From Taxillus chinensis (Eukaryota > Streptophyta > Magnoliopsida > Santalales > Loranthaceae), in the NCBI GenBank assembly GCA_023512835.1, contig CM042089.1:48351504-48415503 (forward strand): a stretch of DNA of 64,000 nt. Reading direction: 5' to 3'. The translations under genes and the position numbers were made by a program. Position 1 is the stretch's first letter, and each line of letters begins with the position of its first letter. Positions 22,469 through 32,306 of this stretch are shown piece after piece. The notes under the pieces were generated by a model, which was not told the origin of the DNA, did not search any database, and worked only from the letters and a program-made list of their open reading frames with translations.

Positions 22469-22538
<70 letters not shown>
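22464..22538. repeat. CT microsatellite in LTR B
   Basis: A nearly pure CT run just downstream of the TATA region in element direction. GA runs sit at the same place in LTR D (25699) and in the solo LTR (32097). Confidence 0.95.
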
Positions 22539-22542
<4 letters not shown>

Positions 22543-23090
22543 CTCTGCGACGGCTGCGGTGGCTGAACAAGAGAACCCTAAACCTAGAATAAGGAGCCTT
22601 CACCTCTTGATATAGATAACTCAAACCCCAAAACGACATAGTTTTGATTAAATGAATCCCAACATCAAAATGACGTAGTTTTGATGACAGACTACAACCT
22701 TTTTGCAACCACACAGGACAAAGCACTCATAATTTCACCATGGTCCTTTAGCAAAAGAGGATCAGAACAACAAAACAATGGTAATGGAGGTTGCACGTGA
22801 GAAAGGCCCTTCTCATGGGCACCTCCAAATGCTCTAGAATTTTGTCACAAGCCTTAGAACAACCTCAGGAAGGCTCCCATGCAAAAATCTCACTGCACGT
22901 GAAAAGCATTCTCACGTGCATTCTCACGGGCACTCCCTATTGGGCTCAAACTTTACCTCTTGCTTGCTTATCAACATACAAGATGATTTAGCCAAAGTGT
23001 GTGGAAATAAAACTCCCTAAAACCCAACAATTTCCGCCCAAAAAGGCAAAACTGACTAACTCCTCACATCCCAAAATACGGGTCATTACA

Positions 23091-24799
23091 TGTGGGAATG
23101 AAGAAGAGTGTTGATGCACTGAGAAAAAGAGTTGTTTGATTTCCCGAGTTGAGTCAGTTGTAACAGTTTTGCTAGGACGGGGTATTAGTGCTACTCCTTG
23201 GGGAGAGATTTATGTCGGGCGAATATCAAAAGGTGTATGCATTAGAGCGGTGGTGGTAGGCGAATGACCTACATATGTCCTCCTTGAAAACTTTTCTTGT
23301 GCAGTAACACGCGGTAAGTGAGATGGTTCACGCCATCAAGGTGTTGGTATTTGGGAGCTACATGAAAGTCCCGAATTAGGAGTTTGCATGCCTTGTTTCC
23401 TGTGCCTACCCGGAGAAATTGCAGTGATCACATTAAGATGACGCTAAAGCCTGAGTATTTCTTGGTTCATTTGAGTGTTTTGTTGGTGTGTTGAGATAGA
23501 ATGTGATGGTTGGTGTAGCGGAGTTAGTGGTTCATGAGGTGGAGTATGTCCTAGAGGCAAGGGATTCCCTTGTGATCTGTGAGTGGTGACACAGAGGATT
23601 CCGTTGTTGTCCTGTTGCAGGTAGGAGAGTTTTCCAGGGTGGAGAGAACTATGTTGTTGGTACCTACTCATCGTCAAAGGATTCCTATCGCATGGAATGT
23701 CTGCTAACTGAGTAAAGCGTTATCACTTGGGTTGTAACATAAGCCTCAGTTAGTGAAGGCTGTGTGGGACCTTGGTGGATCCCTATTTGACCGTAGTCAG
23801 AGAGGTGTTATTTGTGTGGCGTTCTGGTTCATGGGATTCTTTAGTAGATTCTCAACGTTGGTGACTGGTGTCAGCCCGATAGTAGATTTTGGTCTTGCCG
23901 TGATTGGGTATGGTACTGAATTTGTCATCCCTAGACTCCATTGGGCGTCATGTTGACTGTAACCGAATGGAAACTTCATCCTAGTATAGCTGTGTCCTGG
24001 ATTGTAAGCTATGGAGAGCCATCATTGGTGTTGGTTAGGTTTTAATGTGCCTTGCTAGCGGATGTATTCCTCGGATCCATAAGCCTATTCTGCGTTAGCG
24101 TGAGGGGATTCAGCTGTGATATTGGTGCTGCTGTGGTGATATCCCTATGTGGGACTGTTATTGTGGTTTACATCATGCTCTTATCCCATTTGTTTGTATT
24201 TCATTGTGACCTCATGGTGCTTGCTGTAAGGGTGAGGTCTACATCTGGGGTGTGGCTGCGTGGTAAATTGTTGGTGTCTGTTGCATCAAATCTTAGTGGT
24301 GGGTTACTGTTGGGGTACCTTTAATTGGGGAGTGTTGGTTCTATTGTGACGCGTGTAGGCTGATGGTGTTGGCCTTATTCGGTTGTCGGGGTCTTAGCAA
24401 ATCTGTGGGAGGTTTCTCAACCTCACTGTTGTCAGACTTGCTCACATGAGTTATTGTCAACATGCTAATTGGCCAGCTCTAGTTCTTTTTACGCTCATGG
24501 GTGTTATGTGTTGCTTTGATCTTCTCGTGATGTTTGCTACTTGGTTTCTCTTTTCGGGGACGAAAAGTCCAAAGGTGGGAAGGTTGTGAGGAAACTCCCT
24601 AAGGATGAGTTTGTATTGTGTTGGCGAATGGGCAGTGGAACGTTAAACGTGTAGTAGTGTTTTGTTTGTGAGTTGTTCCTTGTAGTGGTGTTTATGCTGT
24701 GAGTTAGTCTATGACCTATGTGATTTGTTAAACGTGTTGGGGATGGGAGTATATGTCTTACACCATCGTGACATGTGACTACTTGTGAAATATGTGTTA
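23091..24799 (+). other. Decayed gypsy internal sequence, no recognisable domain
   Basis: GT-rich sequence on the plus strand, presumed to be internal region of the gypsy element ending in LTR D. No protein motif was recognised. CTTTTCGGGGACGAAAAG at 24550-24567 repeats the PPT-side hairpin, suggesting a rearranged or duplicated 3' end. Confidence 0.5.
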
Positions 24800-24877
24800 G
24801 CTGAGGAGGAGACATGGGAACGTGAGTCCATGATGCGTGAGCAACACCCAGAGTTGTTCGAGGACGAACAATCTTAA
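24800..24877 (+). pseudogene. Gypsy chromodomain C-terminal fragment
   Basis: Twenty-five codons plus a stop read EEETWERESMMREQHPELFE and DEQS. This is the same C-terminus as the minus-strand copy at 18312-18390, with three or four replacements. Upstream sequence in this frame is not chromodomain, so only the tail survives. It shows that the 23091-25231 block is the 3' end of a plus-strand Tekay-like element. The GTTCGAGGACGAAC inverted repeat (24856-24869) overlaps the final codons. Confidence 0.85.
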
Positions 24878-25231
24878 GGGTGGGAGGCGGCTGTAGTGAT
24901 GTGCTTTCTTGCATTGGTTGTTTATGATTTGGTTTGTATTGTTTGTATTGGTTGTTTATGATTTGGTGTATTTGTATTGTCTTTTAGACATGTGTTTATA
25001 TTTGAGATATGTTTTTGAGATTGAGACTTGTGTTTGTGATATGCGGGTATGTGGCATATGCATTATGATGCTTGTGGTTATGTATATGCATTGTGATACA
25101 TGTGGTTATGATTGTGGTGGTGCTTTGTGAGCTTGCGGACATATGTCCTGTTATGTTGTGTTTGTTATTCCTCACGGTCCTAGTGGCATGTAGTTTCTTT
25201 TCGAGGACGAAAAGTCTTAAGGGGGAGAGGA
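24878..25231 (+). other. Gypsy 3' spacer, hairpin and polypurine tract
   Basis: GTATTTG-rich spacer, then CTTTTCGAGGACGAAAAG (25197-25214) and AAGGGGGAGAGGA (25219-25231) immediately before LTR D. Confidence 0.85.
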
Positions 25232-25562
25232 TGTAATGACCCGTGTTTTGGGAAGAACAAGCTGGAACGAAGATGAACAATACCCTTGGCGAATGCTTGG
25301 GTTAAAAGGTGGAAGACTCAAAGATTTGGGTCGTAGGATCGAAGACCGAGGGTCGAAGGTTTAATCTTTAAGACAGATCTTCGAGGCCGCGTTTCCAGCG
25401 AGTCTTCGAGGGAGTGTTTCTACAAGTCTTCGAGGCTTGGTTGTTAGAGAGTGTAATGAGCTCAAGTGGGAGCGTGTAGAGGCTGCGTGTGACAATGACC
25501 ACGTTCGGATTGTGGGTATTTTGTTCTGTGTGGAAGCAGAGTGATTAGTTCATGTTTCATTT

Positions 25563-25640
25563 ATCAAAACTATGTCATTTTGATGGTGGGATTTCATTTA
25601 TCAAAACTACATCGTTTTGATAAGTGAGGTCTATATAAGG
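25563..25640 (+). promoter_or_regulatory. LTR D promoter: paired palindromes and TATA box
   Basis: Two near-palindromes with arms ATCAAAAC and TTTTGAT start 37 bp apart, 12 bp before TATATAAG. Same arrangement as in LTR A on the other strand. In this copy the ACGT cores have decayed to ATGT and ACAT. Confidence 0.6.
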
Positions 25641-25695
25641 AGGAGCTCTCTTTGTTTTAGGTTTAGGGTTTTTGTTGTCAACCGCCGCAGCCGTC

Positions 25696-25698
<3 letters not shown>

Positions 25699-25744
<46 letters not shown>

Positions 25745-25757
25745 GAGAGAGAGAGAG
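25699..25757. repeat. GA microsatellite in LTR D
   Basis: (GA)n with two GG interruptions, in the predicted 5' leader after the TATA box. Confidence 0.95.
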
Positions 25758-27012
25758 TCTGAAGAGGCTTGCGCTTGTTGGGGTGACTCGCATGGGTGGA
25801 CGGCATCTAGCATGGGAGCGTGAAGGATTCTTGAGGTAGGGGTTCTGTTCTTCCTTGAACCTATCCTAGGGCTTTGGCCTTGTGATAGGCAATGTAGCTA
25901 TTTGGTTTTATATATAAATATGTAAATTCATATAGGTGTGATCTCCTATATGAATGTTGGCCTTCAATGGCGTGTTTTGCTTGGATGTATATATAGACGC
26001 ATGTTAAGTGTTTGATATTATGCCTGTGAGGCCATGCATGTTATGTGTTTGATATTATGCCTGTAAGGCCACACATGTTATGTGTTTGATAATATGTCTG
26101 AATGACCACCCATATTATGTGTTTGAGATTATACCTGTGTGGCTGGGTTTGTGAGCCTGTGAATGTATGCATGCTAAGCGTTTGAAGTTATGCCTGTGTG
26201 ACCATGCATATTAAGTGTTTGATGTTATGCCTGTATGGCCATGTGTGCTGTGTGTTTGCTTGTACACCTGGTGGCTATGGAAGCCCGGGCCTATTTTATT
26301 GAACCCGGTGGCTGTGGAAGCTCGGGACTGTTTATGTTAGCCTATGAGGCTGTGGGAACTATTTGCTTGAGAGGCGGTTAAACTATTTGCCTGAGAGGCG
26401 GTTAAATCATTGGCCTGAAGAGGCGGTTAAATCACTTGCAGTTAAATCATTGGCCTGAAGAGGCGGTTAAATCACTTGCTTGAGGTGGTTAAAGTGTTAG
26501 CCTATGGGGTTGTGGAGCCTGTGTGGCTGGGGCTGAGGTTGCGCCCGTTTGTGTGGTGTGTTTCCTTGTTATTTGTTTCTGCCATGTCACTGCACTAGTA
26601 CACGCTCTCATATAGATAATAGGTGCATGGGATGGGTTAGGGGAGACTTGATCCCTACTGAGCTGTGGTTACTCACCCCTCTTATTGTGATGTGTTTTCT
26701 TTCAGGAACCTACAGGCGTTAGGTGGAAGACCGTATTTGTTTTACCGTTTCTTTTCGATTTTGTTAATTTATGGTAATTGATGTAACCCCAGTGGGGAGA
26801 TATTGTAATGAGGAGTTTAATGTAATAAAAGCATGTTTGGACACGTTTATAATGGTTTGAACTTAATAAATATGATTTTGTCTCTTTGAATATTTGTTGT
26901 GAGGTGTATATTGTCCTGTGTGGGCATGTTGTATCTTCCCCCCTGTATCCAAACTCGGGTAAAGAGACGGTCACGTTCCGGTCTCCTCGGGTTGGAAATC
27001 CGGGGCGTGACA

Positions 27013-27604
27013 CAACTTCTCTCGGGTAGTTAAGATGGAGATAAGGCTGTTTTCGTCCCTATACAAGGACAGGCACATGTTTGATGTCTTGCCATGTTGG
27101 AATGAAGGGTATCTTCCAGATATAGCCGACATTCAGACCTTCATTAATGGAACTGCTGATGATAGCACTCCCTAGAAGACTCTTCAATCTGTCCTCATTC
27201 CATACCAGGTTATAACGTCGCACTTCATGCTGGTTGTCTTTATGATTTCGTCCAAGCAGCTGATCCTAATTGATTCTCATCAAATTGTGGAGCATAATGT
27301 TAGAAGGAATCAATTTGAGCCACTGCGTATTCATCTAACGGAAGCCGTAAAGCAATCGGGGCTTTATGAAAAAAGGGGCCTGACTCCGTTGGGTCCAACT
27401 GAAAAGCTGAAGGCGATGATCCGGGGCAAGAAGCTAGTGCCACAAGAGCCCGATGGAGATAGTTGCAGAGCCTTTGTCTGTTTCTTCATCAAATCTATTG
27501 TCAAGGTGGATAAAAACTGGAACAACATCCAAGCCTACACAATGGAGCTTAGAGAGAAGGCTGCAACGATGATCTTCAAGTATAGTAAACCTTATGTACC
27601 TTAA
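27013..27604 (+). pseudogene. C-terminal part of the Sirevirus extra ORF, second copy
   Basis: An intact 125-codon frame (27227-27604) reads SSKQLILIDSHQIVEHNVRR, QSGLYEKRGLTPLGPTEKLK and RGKKLVPQEPDGDS, and ends FKYSKPYVP then TAA. It matches 11000-11427, where the same protein is frameshifted (RGKKQVPQQAGWR then stop). The sequence at 27013-27226 belongs to the same ORF in shifted frames. It is cut off upstream by LTR D. Function unknown. The better preserved frame here shows what the C-terminal domain normally looks like. Confidence 0.75.
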
Positions 27605-28140
27605 TGAAAATTTTGTATAAAGGCTGACTTGTACTCTGTTGCTGATCAATCAAGATGGGTGTAATTTCCTTTTTGTATGATATCTCTTTGCGTTGCTTAC
27701 CAGATCAAATTACAAAGGGTTTGGGCATATCCATAATTGGGGGATATTGTTGGATTAAGCCCAGAATTTGGATAATGCTAATAAAGCCCTATGTAATTTG
27801 ATTTGAGACCTTTGTTGTTTTGTCTTAAGTCATTGCAGAAGATATGATCTTCATATGGATCTACACTCGTGAGAGCAAAACTAAGGATAGGATACATAAT
27901 CCTGATCTAGGTAAGGATGAGTGTCGTCAAACACTTGGTATATAACCAAGTCTTTACTTCATATGGAATAAGGATCATTCGTGCGGACTAAGAACTTAAA
28001 AGGTACGGACTAAGAAATCCGCACCTAATACTTCAAACGGACTAAGTCAAATAGATGCGGAGTAAGAATCTTAGTCTACAAAGTCGCACGGAGTTAGAGA
28101 GTCGTCACGGAGTTAAAAAGTTAAGTCTTCCACTCAACCG

Positions 28141-30117
28141 TGTAGGTCCCAAAGTGAGTCTAGAGGGGGGGTGAATAGACTTTCGTTGCGTGCGGAAGCT
28201 AGACTATTAGCTGGTTTTGGATTCCTCTGCAGATGACTATGATGGAAGTATTTGTGGAGAAGACGACAATAGTATTGTGAGCGATAACGTGAGTGATGAT
28301 GAACTATCAGACAAAACTGAGATAAGAGTAAATGCTCTTTTCTCAACAGATCTCAGTTGTGAAAGTGATGGTTTGTGATAGATCGACGTATGGAAAACAA
28401 CACAGAGATTAGACTTAATGGAAGTGCTTGATCTTTGGTGAACAAGAGGTTCTTGAATGATCAGATGGCTTACTCTTGTTCTTGGTTCAACGCGGCGCAC
28501 AACACTTCTTCTATTTTTCTCTCTCAGAGTCTTACTCTCTCGTTGTTGGAACACTCTTATTTTGGTTCCGTAAAGGATTGTTTATATCAAGTGTGTCAAA
28601 GCCATTTTCTTGTGTACTATGTGTTTCCTTCTTTTGAGAGAGAGATTAAACTCACAATTTTGTCGTTAAGTGCGTGAGAGATATATCTTTAAGATTAAAG
28701 TGCTCGTGCGCCATGATGTCCATCCCGACAGTCTGACTTCCCGCCACTGAAAATGCGGAGTGTCAGGGGATGGGTTGATCTGCTCTGATTTACAGATCAG
28801 ATGCCCATACTGCATTTTTAGCATGCAATCAATCTTGGCCGTTCATCTGTAAATGGTAGTTGGCAGCAATTAATGCGTCATTAAATGCGCTCAACTGCTT
28901 GGGACGGCGCAGGCTTACTGTACAAACCCTAGCCGACAATATCGCTAAGTGGCTGTGTTTAGGGTTGTAAGTTTGCCTCGGAGGTGGATGCCTCGTAGGT
29001 TAGGAGACTCGAAGATTTCAGCTAGCACCTGTAGAAAGTTGCGAAGTCTTGCTTCAGGCTTTATGGTGTTTCTGCGAGTCTACGACTCACATCTTCGAGT
29101 CTTCGAGGCTGGAGTTTTCGAGGCTGGAGGTTAAGTTGGATTAGCCTTTTAGTGTCACTTTGTTAACTAAAATCTACGACTCTGCATGTCTACGACTCTA
29201 CGAGTCTGGGACTCTCCGAATAGCGCTTAGAGTGACTTCTTCGATTACAGCTGATCGACCTGTTATTGGAGCTACGAGTCTACGACTCTAGCTCTACGGG
29301 TCTACGACCTTCGGGTCTCTCAGTTTACTATATTTGACTAGGTGGTCTGGAAATCTTCGACTCTACGAGTCTTCAACTTCGCTTTTCTTCCTTAGTTTTC
29401 ACAGAGGTTCATAAACTTAGTTCCTTTATAGCTACGACCCTTTAACTCCAACTCTCCGCCATCGATCTCCGAGTCTGGAAGTATGGCAATTTCTCTATAG
29501 TGACTGTGTCCCTTGAGTCTACGAGTCTACGACTCTACGACTCTTGAGTTACAGTTTCATTTGTTTGCCAGTCTTTACAGCGTCGATTCTTTGACCTTCA
29601 ACCTACGAGTCTACGAGTCCAGTTTTCTTAACCGTGTTCAACAGCTTTGATTTTATGACTTCCGATCTACGAGTCTGCGAGTCCTGTTTTCTTAACAGTG
29701 TTCGAAGGTTTCAACCCTACGACTCTACGAGTCTTCGAGTTAAGTGGCAATTGAAAGATCTGTTAGTTGAAGTGTTTGTGGGGGACTCTACGAGTCTACG
29801 AGTCATTTAGCGTTGGTTACTGTTCTTAACACTGCTTCGACTCTACGAGTCTCCGAACTTCGTTGACACTTAGAGTAAACCTTTCTTTTCCATACCATGC
29901 CTCTACGACCTTCAACCTGGATCTACGAGTCGCAATGTTCTGTCACTATTTCGCCTTGAGTCTCCAGACTCTACGAGTCTACGAGTCTCTTGCCAATACG
30001 TCCTATGACAGTTTCACTTCTATGAACTTCGACTCTCCGACTCTACGACTGTCGGTTCTTCGAGTCTCCGAACTTAGACTATTTGAGGCAGCTTCATCAA
30101 ATCCTATATTTCCAACA
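28141..30117 (-). repeat. Solo LTR (1,977 bp), likely Sirevirus-related
   Basis: It begins TGTAGGTCCC and ends TTCCAACA, and is flanked by the 5-bp direct repeat AACCG (28136-28140 and 30118-30122). Read on the minus strand it starts TGTTGGAAAT and ends with a CTATTCACCCCCCC-rich tail before GGGACCTACA. That is the same layout as the copia LTRs here (TGTTGGAT start; CTATTCACCCCC tail then GGGACCATCA), so it is placed on the minus strand as a related family. The middle (29080-30070) is packed with ACGAGTC/GACTCGT motifs. No internal region remains. Confidence 0.9.
29080..30070. repeat. Dispersed ACGAGTC / GACTCTACG repeat field
   Basis: Dozens of copies of ACGAGTC, TACGACTC and CTACGAGTCTACGAC occur at irregular spacing. 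Many form short inverted repeats (GAGTC...GACTC). It is not a regular satellite. Confidence 0.85.
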
Positions 30118-31160
30118 AACCGGACTAAAGTAAAGAAGACACGGAGTAAGGAATCCGAGTCTTCCATACATGCGGAGTAAGGAAGTATTTCTACGGAATA
30201 AGGACTTGAGTCTTTATTCGCACGGAGTAAGAAAACTAGATGCAGAGTAAGGAATCCGAACCACTCACTCATACGGAGTAAGGATGTGCTGATGCGGAGT
30301 AAGCCATCCGTTCCTTTAACTCATGCGGAGTAAGGAAACTAAATGGGGAGTAAGGAAGCGCTGATGCGGAGTAAACACTCTGACCTTCTCTTTCATACGG
30401 AGTAAGGAAGCACTTACACGGAATAAGGATTCTAGTACCAAATTGATATGGAGTAATCAATCAGTATTACGGAGTAAGGATCCAAGCTTAGTTTAAACAC
30501 GGAGTAAGGAACCTTACACTGGATTCAAGATGACGCTACTTCAACTTATCTCTTCGTATTCAATGTCACCAGCTCACTGCTTCCCGATGTAAGACAAACT
30601 TGTTGAGAATCTAAAGCATCTTACACGTGGATCATCCGGATATGTGGACACAACTTTAACTACACTTGGGAACTCACAAAGACTCTTATGCATTACAAAC
30701 CCAAGATCTTGAAGACCACATCCGCAGTAATTGAGGCAGAGAGATTTCTGAGAGACAGTAAATGTGCACAATGTTCGGAACAACAAGTTCCAAGGTTGTC
30801 TCTTATAGATGTCGCTATAAATAGCAATACTTGTACACTTTAGCAAGTGTACAAAAGTGAACGTGTAATAGTTTTGTGTATGTACCAAAGCTCATTGAGA
30901 TCATAGAGGCTAGCGTGTGAGTACTTGTAAACAGAGTGTTAAAGAGTTGTTAAGTAAGTCTAAAAGCTTTCAAGCTTTAGTTTGCATCCATTTTGTTGTA
31001 CTTATCATACTGATAATAAAACAAAATACTTCTACTATCTGGTTATCTTCCGCATCGATTCTATATCTTAACCAGATAAGCGTTGTGCCAAAGAGTTAGA
31101 AAAGAGTATCGATAAGAGCCTATCCATCCCGCTCTAGGCTCCAAGGGACCAACAAGTGGT

Positions 31161-31376
31161 GTTAAGCAAATGATTTTTAGCTCTAAGATCGTGACACCAA
31201 GCCTCTTTACTCCTAAAGTCAGCTATGTCCTTTTCAAGCTTAGAAACAATGAATTCAAGACGCTTAGCCTGACCACTCATGTCTTGGTACATTTGAGTAA
31301 TTATTAATCTCTCATTCTTTTCATGAGCATGTTCAGCAATAAGAGATTCTAATCTACTCATGAGCTCAGAGATTAG
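31161..31376 (-). pseudogene. Inverted fragment of Sirevirus gag coiled coil
   Basis: The minus strand reads SELMSRLESLIAEHAHEKNE and RLIITQMYQDM, then EFIVSKLEKDIADFRSKEAW and HDLRAKNHLLN. It matches the gag coiled coil at about 2560-2780 of the first element but in opposite orientation to the LTR next to it. The break is right after AGTGGT of the PBS (31160). It is an inversion junction or a fold-back product and cannot be expressed as gag. Confidence 0.88.
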
Positions 31377-31496
31377 CAAAAAAATAGTGTGCGTAGAAAA
31401 TGAAATTAGCAAAAAATGAATTAACTAAAAATGAATTCAGTTACCAAAAACGAATTTAACTCACGCCAATTCTTTAGTTTGCTCACCTTGCCGAAG

Positions 31497-31680
31497 CGGA
31501 GAGCAGTTCGTGGATGGTGAACGACGGCGTGGGGAGCAGTTTGGTGGAGTCAAGGGAGCAGATCAGCGGATGGTGGCACGAGGAGTAGTTCGACAGAGTC
31601 ACGGGAGTAGATCCGCGGACAGTGGCGTAGGGAGTAAATCGATGGACAGGTGGCGTGGGGAGCTAATTAGCGGAGTCGCA
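31497..31680 (+). repeat. Degenerate minisatellite (left part)
   Basis: At least two 49-bp units (31530-31578, 31579-31627) of GGCGTGGGGAGCAGTT type, with further diverged copies. The array resumes at 37853-37945 after the solo LTR, so it was one block before that insertion. Confidence 0.7.
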
Positions 31681-32092
31681 TGTAAAGACTCGTATTTGGG
31701 TAGTGTTGAGAGATAGTCATTTTATGAGAATGCAACTATCTGGACGGTAGTATATCGTCGATGTGAGCATTTTGATAATACTTGGGCCTGATTCCGAGTC
31801 GGGGCCCCGAGTGGCCCGATTGTTGACTTTTTGGGGTTTATTGGTTGACTTTGCGTTTAAGTGGTCATTTGAGTGTGATAATATATGAATAATATTGTGC
31901 TCGTCATTTTGAGCATTTTCACTGTAATTTGACTCAATTTGGAGTTCGGGACCTTAGAGATCGATTATTGTGTTGGGAGGTCAATTATTGACTGGGTCAA
32001 CTATTGACTAGGTCAACTAGTGGTCAATGATTAGCAGAAATATAAATAGAATGAAAAGTAAGAGCTTTCACTTTATGCTATCACGTTTGTGC

Positions 32093-32096
<4 letters not shown>

Positions 32097-32127
<31 letters not shown>
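32097..32127. repeat. GA microsatellite in the solo LTR
   Basis: Pure (GA)n of about 31 bp, at the same relative place as in LTRs B and D. Confidence 0.95.
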
Positions 32128-32132
<5 letters not shown>

Positions 32133-32306
32133 AAGCTTGAAGCCTTAGCGATTTGGGTTCGTGGAGCTCAAAGAATCACTCAAGGTAGGTGTCCTTGAAC
32201 TTCTTACCTTGATTCTGTCTTTGATATGCACGAATTTGTCATGATTTATGGAATTAAGCATGAATCCTAGGTTTTGGGGGAAATCTAATTTCGAATTAGA
32301 TCTAAT

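Larger units (their letters stand above)
21586..23090 (-). repeat. Gypsy LTR B, truncated
   Basis: On the minus strand it starts TGTAATGACCCGTATTTTGG at 23090. Its other end stops at 21586, at the position matching 16518 of LTR A, so about 360 bp of its 3' end are lost. It contains the paired palindromes at 22627-22648 and 22664-22685 (again 37 bp apart), a CT microsatellite and two minisatellites. No PPT adjoins 23091, so it is not the 3' LTR of the next block. Confidence 0.88.
25232..27012 (+). repeat. Gypsy LTR D (1,781 bp, complete)
   Basis: It starts TGTAATGACCCGTGTTTTGG and ends GGGGCGTGACA. U3 has the two palindromes (25563-25584, 25600-25621), then TATATAAG at 25633-25640 and a GA run (25699-25757). 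The R/U5 part has GCCTGTGAGGCC-type repeats, AGGCGGTTAAA repeats (26370-26490) and short copies of the CCCGGG minisatellite. It is the 3' LTR of the decayed plus-strand element and joins copia sequence at 27013. Confidence 0.93.
27748..31154 (+). repeat. LTR of the second copia element, split by a solo LTR
   Basis: It starts TGTTGGATT after the PPT (ATTGGGGGATA) and ends GGGACCAACA. Without the insert at 28141-30122 it is about 1.43 kb. The CGGAGTAAGG motifs here are diverged and not in exact 20-bp register (27960-28130, 30125-30510). TATAAATA is at 30816-30823. It is clearly related to, but diverged from, the LTR at 11573-12872. Confidence 0.9.
27013..31160 (+). mobile_element. 3' end of a second Sirevirus-like copia element
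   Basis: It begins abruptly at the end of LTR D with sequence matching 10825 onward of the first copia element. It runs through the extra-ORF C-terminus, PPT and a complete LTR (split by a solo LTR), plus six further bases (AGTGGT) matching the start of a PBS. The last part implies that this LTR was once a 5' LTR or part of a tandem. Confidence 0.88.

Noticed and set aside
22373..22726. Ser-Leu and Arg-Glu repeat ORFs
   Set aside because: They are translations of a CT/GA microsatellite.
21089..23090. A single complete solo LTR
   Set aside because: Two LTR starts (21585 and 23090) and no LTR 3' end are present, so it is two truncated pieces.
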